Assembly (NCBI GenBank): GCA_001642005.1 | Contig: LWCA01000176.1 | Location: 1 to 43,926, forward strand | DNA length: 43,926 bases | Origin: Intoshia linei | Lineage: Eukaryota; Orthonectida; Rhopaluridae | Reading direction: 5' to 3' | In this document: positions 13,001 through 25,000 of the stretch, one piece after another | Position numbering within the stretch: the first letter of the stretch is position 1 | Layout of the letters: every line of letters starts with the position of its first letter | The notes under the pieces: model-generated | Told to the model about the DNA's origin: nothing | Seen by the model: only the letters and a program-made list of their open reading frames with translations | The model's database searches: none | Translations under genes and position numbers: made by a program

Positions 13001-16000
13001 ATAGAAAAAGTAGATAAAACCTTTAAATTCAAAGCTAATTTACAATAAAATTTAAATTGTAATACAAATTAATTAAATTCTATTTTATTAAAAATCCATT
13101 TTTAAAACTGAAATTAATTAATTAATTTTTTAATTAATAATTATTTTTTTAATTCATAAATATTTTCTAAAAATTATATTTGAATAAAGAAATTAATTTA
13201 CTCTATATTAAATCAGTAAATAGAATTCAATATAAGGACAATTTTTTGTTAGCATAATATCATATTCCTCTTTTTTAAATAAATTTATTATCAATCTGCC
13301 TTATTAAGCCTTTGTTTTTTTTTGCATTAATTAATTTATTTGAAACTTATATAAAATCGTAACTAATTTTGAAAAATGGTTTTAAAACTTTTAGTTTTAT
13401 ATTTTAAATCAATGGCGATCGAGATAATTGGCGAGTTATAGAGTTGGCTAGTTGTAGAGAGAATGTTGTAGTTAAGTTATAGATGCCCGACAGGGTCTCC
13501 CCAAAATTGTACACTGTATATTTAACCATTTATTATATTATATTCATTAGTTTAAAATAAACTAAAATCAAATTAATAATGATGAAAAATACTTTTAAAA
13601 TACCATATTTATTATTATTTAAAAAAAATTTTGAATAAAATTACACACTAGAAACTTTGGATAGTAAAACGTTGAACTTGACTTGATCAGTAGTTTCTAA
13701 CACAGCCGAATAAGTCCACAAAAGACAAAACAAAAATAATCTTTTCACATGTAAATCACCACCAAATTCTTTATTTTCTTTTAAAATGGATTGAAGCAAT
13801 TGGAGAAGTGAATCCATTAGTCCAATTTCGCATAAATGTATTCTTAATCTATTTGATATTAATACATGGTTTATAAATAAATTAACTGGCAATCTTCAAA
13901 AAGAAATTTGTTCACTTGAGGAATTATATTGTAAAATTCAACGGATAATATCTAAATAAAAATTTTATTTATTTTCCAACAAATTTTTCTCAAAGTGTCC
14001 CACGTGACCATATGGTACGATATGAAATTGTATGTATTCGAATATTACATACAATATAATGGACGAATTCTTTAATTAAAAAAAAAATTTCAAATACAAA
14101 AAAATGAATACTAAAGTGCTTTTTTGCTAAAGACCCTGAAGGCGTCACTTTGTCAGATTTAAATTTTTAGTGTGTGTTAACTGGATATAGCTGTTTCAAC
14201 TGCAATATTTTAAAAAATTCTAAAAATGTAGGACTATTTTAATTTTTTTAAATAAAGTAATATGGGGTTTTGATCGTGAACATCCACTTTTTTAAAGTTA
14301 TCATTTATAATAATGGTTATGGTTTTAAAAAATATTCCAGAATTTATGTTTTATAAAATTTTTGGGTGCATTGTGCTAATGTAAGGTAATTTGTGGTTTT
14401 GACCATGAAGGTGGCGTTTCTGAGGTGAGATGTACGACAACGTTAATGATTTTAAAAGGCGTCCAAGAATGTATGTTTTATTACATTTTTCGGCCGATTT
14501 TATTTTTAAACAAAAGGTCAAATTGGGTGTTTGACCCTGATGGACTGAAATTCGAAAAACCGAAAAAAAGATACCAACATCCCCGGTGCAAAACTTTACT
14601 AAAAATTAGTGTGTTTTAAATTCTACAACAGTTGTAGTTAATTACAAGTTACTGTTAATTTTTTAAAGAGAATATTCTTAAACATACCATTTTTACTAAA
14701 ATTCAAATATTTTGACTTAAATCTAACCATTTTTACTTAAATCCAATTATTTTTATTAAAATTCCAGTTTTACCAACCTTTAAGGGAAAAATCCACTTTT
14801 ATAAACCTCTAAGGAAAATTCCCAATTTTTTATTATAAAATTATAGTAAAAATAGTTAGATTTAAGTAGAAACCCAAGGATGTTATTGATTTGCCATTGA
14901 AAATACTTAGAAAAAGAGGAAGACCAATAAAATCATCTAATAAAGCAAATACAAAATATTTCAAAGACATAAAAATGCATAATGAATAAATTTTTATTTA
15001 TTTCGTTTTAAAAAGTTTTCTTTGTTTCATCATCAGTTTAAGTAATCATTAAAGCGTTTATAACTTGTTTATCACTAATCTTTCTATTTGAGAACTTCAT
15101 TTTGTTTTTTTTTGATATTGAGTTGTTATGGGATATTCCGCAATTCTGTAAAACTGGATTTTTCCCTTAAAGGTTGGTAAAACTAGAATTTTCCTTTAAA
15201 GATTGTTAAAACTGAATCTTCCTTTTAGTGTTGGTAAATTTTAATTTTTAGTAGACACCGTTTTTTAAATATAGCATAACGCACACACACAGACATTCAA
15301 GTTTATAAAAGTAAAGGATTTATCAGTTCCGCCGATAAATTTCTAATTTTATTAACAAAATACATACAATACATTGGATGAAAATGTTCAAAACTAAGTC
15401 ATCTCGTTGTGACTGAGATTAACTTAATAAAACTCGAATAACTGTTGATAACTCTGTCACTTCTTTGGCAGCTAAGATTTATTTTAAAAGTACAGTGAAT
15501 TCTTTATAACTCTATCAAACGCTGTGGAACACAATTGTCACAAATCACAATCGAATTTAATGAATATACTTAACGTTTTTAACAATATATATAATTTAAT
15601 TAAATATACGTGCATTTAATATTAATTTAATATATTATTTATATAATTTAATAAATGATCACCACCTGCATATTTATTGAAAAATGGCTCTTAAACGTGT
15701 ACCAGTAGAACAATTCTTTGGAAGACTTAAAAAATCCTTCAAGATATTATTTTTTTTATTTTTAAAACTCACTTAATTCAGCTTTTTTTCCATTGGGTGA
15801 CAATTTAAATTTTTCAACGATAGCCACAATTTTAGGTAAACTTTGTTCTGAATCTTATATATTTTCGAATAGTAAAATTTTTATCTTTTTGTTGGATTGT
15901 TAGACGTTTTTATCAAACAAAGATTTAGATCAAAATTCTTTCATTTTTCTGAGCCCTGAACAATTTTATGTACTATATTGTTTAGTTTTTTAGTGTAAAA

Positions 16001-19000
16001 ATTATAATTTATTCACTGGTGCGTATAAATAGAGTAACTAGATTATGCTATGTTTATTTTTTATTTTAGATATTATCTGGTGTTTACACATACGACAGAA
16101 TTCACTTTGACATTGATTTCGATATATGTGTACTATTAACAAATGAATTAATATCAAGAAACGCCTTAAATGAAATGGATCATACGTATGAAATCTTACT
16201 CATGTCTATCAGAAGAGATCGAGAACGAGAAAAAACGTTGAAGCGTAAACAATCTGCTGATCGTTACCGGGAAAGATCTTCTATGAGAAATGAATTGGAT
16301 AATTCATTATCCAGTCAATATAGTGACATTATGTATTAAATTTTATTGTGAACCATTATTATTGTATTGCATTCTTCGTATATTTTAAAAAAGTTTCACT
16401 GCATCTATAAAATCTGTGGTCATTTTATATATTTATATCACATAGTCTTCCTCTAAAAATGTACGGTTTACTGTCCTATTAAATACATTTTTGATCTAGT
16501 TTTGACACAATTTCGTTAAACTCTATTTTCAATTAGATCTGCTTTTTGATTTGTTGATTTTTTTCTTTTTAAATTATCAAATTATGGAGCTTTTTTTCTG
16601 TTGACCTCTCATACCCCCATAGATTATAAAATGTATATTTTAAAACAAATTTTATGTTGTGTATATTTTAAAAAAAAATTTTGTTTTGGTTTACAAAAAT
16701 GTATGATTAAAATGTTAATATCTATTGTCTGACTGTATAACATTTTGTTATTATGATAAAGATAATTTCCAAACAGTACATCTTAGTTGCCAAAAAAGTG
16801 ACAGAGTTATAAACAGTGAAAATTTGTAATTGTCAACTTAACTATGGTTTCAAAAGTTTCATCCATTAAATATTATTAGTACAATATTATTGTAATTTAT
16901 AAAAAATACTGACTGTACTTGAAGAATTTGCTACATTGCTAAATTGACCGAAAATAAAAACATTTCCTTTATATTTTGATTAAAAATTAAAAATTCCAAT
17001 TACGATGAATTAAAATGTATTACGTTTCGTATGTAGTTGGTTTGTTTCTTCAACCATGAGTATGCCAAAGAACTCCAACCATTTATAGAACCATCAAAGT
17101 AAATTATTCCCTATTTAATAATTATTAAAAATATTGTATTATAGATTATTACCAAGTTGCATTTTGGTGATAAATTATCCAAATTATCCGTTTCATACAC
17201 AATCCTTATTGAATTTGAAATATTTAAATATTCTCCATTTTTAAACATAATTTTCTAAATTACAATAAAAAAAAGTAAAATTATTAATTCAGATTGTTAA
17301 AAATTTAAATAGAATTACACAATTTTTTTCAAAAATATTATTTAAAAAATCTAGACTTTGATTTGTCATATCGCCATCAATAGAAAGCCATGAAATAATT
17401 TTATTCTGTAAAAATGAAATAATAAGTATTAATAAAATATAAATAAACCTTTTTAAGTTTACGAATAACGGTATTAACAAATCCATCGATATATTTTCCA
17501 TTTTTATTAATATACCCGTACATTTTATCTTCCGAATCCCATGACCGAGAATATACACTAATTAACCGATGATGGTTTCTATTTGTGTCGTTTTTATTAA
17601 GATTTGTTAATGCACTGGTAACCGCTTTTAAACATGTTGATTTTCCTGTTCCAGCTCTACCCAATAAAATAATACCTAGAAAAAGCATAAGTTCAGAAAT
17701 ACACTATGATATACCATGATATATATTGGACAATTCATTGATTTGATTGCATTTTTCTAACCAAGCGTCAGTACTTTGCAAGTTTTGATTACGGGTATAT
17801 TGCTTTAAAAACGATTCAAAAATAGAGACGTCACTTTTGTTCAAATCAACTACACTTTTTACAGATACATTGGATCGTTTGAACGTTGAAACTTCATTAA
17901 ATATCTCATCCACAATGGATAAATATAATTTCTTGTTCTAATATTTTTTATAATGTATATTATGAATAATTTAACCAATTCAGATAGCTTTGTCGTTATA
18001 ATGGAATTGAAAAACGTTTTTACAATAACCAATTCCTGTTTTATAGTGAAGTAACCAGTCTCAAGCATTGCTTCCGTGTTGCTAACAATTGAATAACGAG
18101 GATCAGTCGTTTTATACTTTTTAAGATTTTTACTTTTAGATTTCACAGAAATGATTTGATTTAATAATTCTTTAATTGAATATGCAACAAAATGAACCAT
18201 ATCTTTAGGAAAAATATTTTTGGGCCTAAAAAATATAAATTTAGAAATTCAAATGTATTACATCAGTTGTTGGCAAATATTAAACAAGTTAATCAGTTTT
18301 GAAGCGATAATTAGAGAATTTCTGAAACCGGCCTTACATATAATTAATCTAACTAACATAAATGGTTCATGTTTTAATAAAGATATCCTTCTATAACTTT
18401 CATTTTTCAGACCAACAACGTCCTTTTTTATAGATGATGGAGTCATAAAAAAAAACGCGACATTAGAATTCTAAAATTATATTTTATGCAAGTAAGCTTT
18501 AGAAATACCATAGTCAAATTATCGCTTTCTTTGTCAAAATTCATTACAGATACAATCGTCATTGGTACAGTACTAGAGTTTTTAGAGTCTGATATGCAGG
18601 AATTTGATTTTTGTAATTCCAAATTGAAATTAGTAATGTTATGTATAACGCAAGTTAATGTGTTGAACAATATTTTGCTATATTCTTGATCGTATTTGAC
18701 TATATTTTTAAATAATAGCCAATCACCTCGCTATTTAATTAAAAAAATAAAATAATCAAATAAAAAAATTAAAATAGATTAAAATACATTATAACAAAAA
18801 ATCAAAAAAATAAAAAAGAATTACTATTGTAGCACCATGAATTATGTCCTTGACAAATTTTATAGTCGGATTTATAACTAAATCGCAAATTACTAATGGT
18901 TGTCCAAAAATGTATGCCAGTGTCTAAAATTATCAAAATTTTTAAAATTAAAAACGTTTAACACTATGCGTATGATAACATTTGAAATTTGTTAGCATTT

Positions 19001-22000
19001 TTATATTTTCCAACTATATGAAGTACATAACACGCATAGTGATTTTAAATTATTTAAAATTTTTAAAATGTCTAATAAATGTTGAACCTTGATAGTTTCT
19101 TGTTTATATGCCATTTGTGAACCAGAAACTATTAGGGCTGGGCAATGAGAAATGGATTGGTAAATAGCAAATGTGCTGGACTCAAATTGTGACCCAAAGG
19201 CCATTCCTGTATCAAATCCATAAAATTCATAACCATAGTTGAATTTGCGGTCAATGCATTCTATATCTATTGTACCTAGAGCTAATTAAAATAAATAATA
19301 CTATAAAGTCGATTTAAATACCGTCATTATGGTAAATTCTAATATTTCGTTTCCATTCAAAATCACTTATATCTTTTATTTTTTTAATTGGTAAACTGTC
19401 CATCATATCGCGGTAATAATAGGAAATCTAAGTAATAAGTCATTATACTAAAAATAGACTTTTATTGAGATTTATTCATAGGTCGAACATTCATCGGAAA
19501 ATAGCAGGGTCTACATTTTACAGCGTATACCTGAAATGAATGTCAAAATTTTTATATATTCTAGCCTTTCTAAATATCAACTGGTCATCCTTTACATAAT
19601 CATTAGGATAAGTTTTGTCAATAACATAAATTCTTTTCAATGTACAACTGAATTTCAATGTTCATTGTAGAATACACGAATGTGAGTTTAAAAAATATTT
19701 TAGTCAATTTTAGACAATTTCTATTTGACGTAATTTAAAACCTCATATAACGTCGATTTTCAACCCCCACAAAAGGCTTTTGGTGCACGGTAAGTTCGGC
19801 TCATGGGAAAAATTTTCGATAAATAAATTTGTACAAATGTATCCATTGGAATTTATCTGTAATCCTATAAAAACTTTTATTTTGTCAAATGTTTAATACA
19901 GAAGTGATATTTCAAAATACGTTTTTATACATTCTCACAGAAAAACAAAAAAAACATGTGAATGTTAGTAAAAATAGCATAGTAGAAAACTTTAATTTAT
20001 TTATTCATAAGTTCAAAAAAAATATGTCTAATAATTATTAAATTAAATTATAATTTAATTTTATAAAATTACAGCAATCAAATTATTTAGCCGACGTAGC
20101 TCGTATATAGATGACAGTGTATTTTCATTTTTTGTTATTTCAGCCATATGTGATAGGGTATTAATCATTTTATTTATATAACCATTGAATTTTCGAGAGG
20201 CATATAATAAAGCTTTTCGTTCATTTTTTAATTCATTAATTCCATTTTCAGCTTCTTTTGTCCATAAATTAATTAATCCAAAAATACACACTTGGCATAT
20301 CCACTAATATAAATTAATCAATAATTTTAAATGTGTCTGAAATATATATGGGAATTTCAAGGGGGAAAACAAGGGGGAATTTTACTGTTTGAAGGGGGAA
20401 ATTGAAAATTTAGAAATTAATACATTAAAAAATAAATTAATGATTCGAGAGGGAAAGATGTATAAGCTGAAGAATCAATAACAAAATTTTAATCAAATAC
20501 GTGTAATTCATACCCTATACTCGAAGAAAAAACTATTAAATTTTCTGTTACTTTTCGCATCAACTTACCTATGTGAATGTGGATTTTCTATTTTATTAGA
20601 CAAGGGATGCACAACGTGCGGCCGTGTGCAATCAATCTGATCATAATGAAATATATCATTTAACTTTAAATTGAAAATTTTAAATCGGATTTTAACATAA
20701 TATAATAAATTCAAAGTCTATTTAAAATATTTTAATCAAAAAGTTACATTCTTGACTTTGCCTCAGTTTCTCAAATTTTAGCGAAGGACACACAAAATAA
20801 AGGCAGTCACTAATATCTTTTTTATGTCATTATTAATATTTACATATTAATTTTTATTTTTTTATGTCTTCCACTCTAATGTATCAAAAAATCGGTTTGT
20901 AATGGAACTTTCTTTTTTTTCTGTTGTCCAATTATTATTAATTATTTACCAAAAAATTAATAATTAATGTTTTTTTAAAAAAATATTAGTAACAGGAGAT
21001 TTTTCAAATTTTTTTAAAATCAGGTTTTTCTTAGGGAATCAGATATGTAGTTTTTATTCTAAAACTTTGGTAAAAATCGATTTTTCAAAAAAATATTGGT
21101 AAAAAGTGATTTTTTCCTTAAGGGTTGGTAAAATTTTGGTTTTTTCTCATAAGATTTTATTAAATTGGATGATTCAATAAAATATGCTGAAAATTTTAGA
21201 TTCGCCTATAATCATCTAAAAGTTTCGTATTCACTTCTTGGGTTGACCAGTCACCCCATGAGAAGCACTGCATTAATCCTACCATTGCTATTTATTCCGA
21301 TTCAGATAAATGAAAAATGTGGTGTTAATTTATATGAGTGAATTAAGGATTAAATTTAATTGATAATTATTAATTAAAACTTGCTGATATTAAAATTTAA
21401 TTTTATTTATTTTATTAGACTTAAAATGTATGTCCAGAGTAAACTTTCTCAATGTCAAAGTAAATTTTGTGTGCCGTAGTATCAATGAGAAAAGTAGCAT
21501 TTGTGCATTGTAGCACTGAATTAGTGGAAAGGTTGTGCACCCCTGTATTAGACATAAAAATCAAAAATGAAGCAAATTAAATGTTGAAAACGATTTAATT
21601 TGTGCTTTTTTTTATACTCAACTTCGTATTTTAGAATAAAAAAATAAATTTACTCAAAATTATCATTAATCGTTGTTGTAGAGCAGTGGTTCTAAACGGT
21701 CGGCGAATCGCGCCCTTGGGGCAATTTTTATATTTTGTGAAACAAAATACATGATTTAAATTTTTTTTGTTAAGATTAAAATATTATTTATAAATAAATT
21801 AATTAATTATGTTACAATAATTTTTTTCAATTTTTTAGCTAAAACAACATATTGATACAAAAATATTTCATTTTTTAAGAGAAATATTGGTTCTATGGGT
21901 AAATTCTTGAAAAAATTTGAGAAAGACTCAATATAGAAAAATATGTCATTTTTATATTGAATTATAATTCATTATTATATACCGCGGGCCAAAAGTGGAC

Positions 22001-25000
22001 TGCAGAATAATTTTGGTGGCCTCTTGAGTAAATATGTAAATTATTTATTTTTCAACTTATAAACACCGTTTTAACCGTATAATCATTTTAATAATGAATT
22101 TTAATAGTGAACCGTTTCTCTAAATAGTTAAAATTGAAATGTGTCATGTGTAAAGTTTCATAAACGGGACCCGTATAATTTATATAATTAATATAATTTC
22201 GTAGTGTACAAAAAAAATTGCCCACGAGATGTAAAAGGTTACTGAACCTGTTATAAGATTTAGAGAGAGTTTAAAAATATATACAGTGCAGGTAAAAAGT
22301 CTTAGATCCCCCCCCTCCCCAGAATGATACATTTTGTTAGATAGCACAAAAACTAATCATGTATATGTGAATTTTTGGTTTAGGAAGGCGATTGTAAAAA
22401 AGGCTGAGAACCACTGTTGCAGATACTATTCTAATTTTAATATGTTTTTAATACAATAGGAGTGCTTGAAAAAATATACTAGCTCAAGGGGGAATAATAA
22501 AAAATTAGTTCAGAACCATGCTCAAAAGAGTAGATATAATGCTCTCCGCTTGAAGCCTTAATGTGAAGAATTTTGTTTTATATAATGTAGTTAGAATCAA
22601 GTGAAAAATTATAGTTTTATATGCTAAATCTTATCTTAATAATCCATTTTATCTACCTTAATTTTTATTTTTATTTTTACCAGATACTTAATTAAAAAGC
22701 TGTGAAAAATCCACTGTTAGTGTCATTTAGATTAATTTTTTCCCTTTGATGGTTTGTCTCTAATTAATATTAATCTAAACATTTCAACTAAATGTATTCG
22801 ATTGAATCAGCCATATATTTATCAAAATTATAAATAAATATTTTTAATGAATTATTAATGTACAATAAATATAACTGACCTGTTTATGCCAAGTTTCAAT
22901 AGAAATTTCATTACTATTTGATTTAAAAATTTCATTCAATTGTTCTTGCATTGATTCTTTAATTTCCATTTCTATATTTTTGACAAAATATTCCACGTTT
23001 ACATCAAAGGTCACCTAAATATACAATAAAATAGTGGTTCATAATGCCTTGCAGCTGTCAACCGAATAACACTTCACTAGTAAAAAACATAAATTTTACA
23101 ATAATAAATATTGTATGTTTAATATCATTTTTTTGTATATTAAAATAATCAAATTATAATTACAACCTAAAAAATCGTCGTAAAAAACATGAATCCCAGA
23201 AAAATCAAATTTTAAATACCTATATTATATAGTTTTTTCCATCAAGCATATCGATGAAAGAGTGGTTCCCAAATGTTTCACCAAGGACCGATTGTCAAAA
23301 AGGGAACTTTTTTGGTATTTTTATTTATGATAATGCTTATGATTTTAAAAACTATCACAGAATTTATGTTTTATAACATTTTAGGACTTTTTTAATTTAA
23401 AAAAAAATTCATTTGGGGGTTTGAATATGAAGATGTAAGTTTCTGAAGCTGAGATTTACGCCAATAGTAATATATGGATAGATTCGTCTTTTAAATGCGT
23501 TCTACGTTCTGTAACGAAATTAGAAGCAGTAGAGAAATTTCTTTCATTTTGTGTTGACGTAGGTTGAACGGACATAAGGGCTTCCTTTAATTTTAACAAT
23601 CTTGATGATAGCGTTCTAGTTCGTAACGATTCATAATATTTTTCAAAATAATATTGCAAAAAAAGGATAGTTCCTTTAAGCGTTAGTAATTTGTGATTAA
23701 AATTCATATTCCAACTTTGAATAATAGGTTTTTAAAAAAAGTATTGGAAAAAAAATATTTTTCCATTAAGGGCTGGAAAATTAGATTTTTTATTTGTGGT
23801 TTGATGAAGTGGATTTTTTTCATAAGATTTCGTATAATCGGATTTTTGAAAAGAATATCGGTGTAAGTCAATTTTTCCATGATGGCTTGAAATGGTATTT
23901 TTGAGTAAATTTTATTACTGGTGGGATTTTTGAAATAGTAAATTTTAAATATTATAATATAATCATATTTTCATAGTAATAACAAACATGAATCAAATAC
24001 AAATATGTCTCAATTTTTTTCGGGAAATCTCAGGAAATCGTAAAAATCCCGGGGAATTTTGTCCCGGTTTTTTCTTCGGCACAATCACTACTTATTATAT
24101 GTATTTAGTAATATTTTTGATGAAGAAATACTCAGAATCACAATTAATAGGATTATCATCACAAAGAAATGTATACCTTGTTTAAGAACAGCAATTCTTC
24201 TTTGTCTAAGCTTATAATACTATCGAAACTAACAGTTTCAGTTTCGCTATTTACATGTCTCTAAAAGAATAGTTTGTTATAATCAAAGTATATTTTTATA
24301 TATAAAAATAATACCGTTATATTTGGACGGTTAGCCTAAATAAAATAGTTTAAAATTGAATACTTAAAATTTAAAACATGCCCTATACAATAAACTTTAA
24401 TGTTACGGGGCATAATTTAAATATAAAATTAAGCATAAATTAAAAGCAAACCTTGCGATAATTAAATAAAAGCTAAAAATATATTTTAGATAAAGCAAAA
24501 GAAGCATAATGATATATTAATGAATAAATAAACAAACCCCTAAATCGAATACAGTAGTTTTGTTTTCAATCGCCATTATTGAAGCTTTGTGTGTATTTTC
24601 CACAGTTTTAGTTGAAAATGTATCCAAATTTGGAAATATAATTCTTTAATAAACAGAATAAGATTAATAAATCACTTAATTTCACATACAAATGTAAAAA
24701 TTAACTAGTTATGAAAATTAAATTATAATGTAAAATTATAAAATTGGTTAGAATTTGGAATATTCATAAAATATGCAACGGAAAATTTCAAAGCTTAAAT
24801 ATTTCTTTCTTCTTATTTGAATTAAAATTTGATTCAGATTTGAACACTCATTTCAAAAATGGACTATTAATTTAAATTAAATTTTAAATACCTTAGATAA
24901 GTTATAATTTTTTCTAATTTTTTTTCTGCACTCAAAATAATTAATAAGGTTTTATTATTAACATAATAAAATCTAGGCTGTATCAGTCTTTTTGAGTTTA

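Noticed and set aside
14425-14619. Plus-strand frame of 64 codons.
   Set aside because: It lies inside an R1 repeat copy and repeats the R1 text; not a gene.
19001-19087. Reading on from the P-loop exon (VQHLLDILKILNN) as coding.
   Set aside because: A donor at 19087 (AAG|GTTCAA) joins exon 36 in phase and gives an ungapped fit to the family; the read-through does not align.
23456-23707. Minus-strand frame considered as a dynein exon.
   Set aside because: Its sequence (ERNFSTASNF, RRTHLKDES) is a hAT transposase C-terminus and it lacks fitting splice phases.
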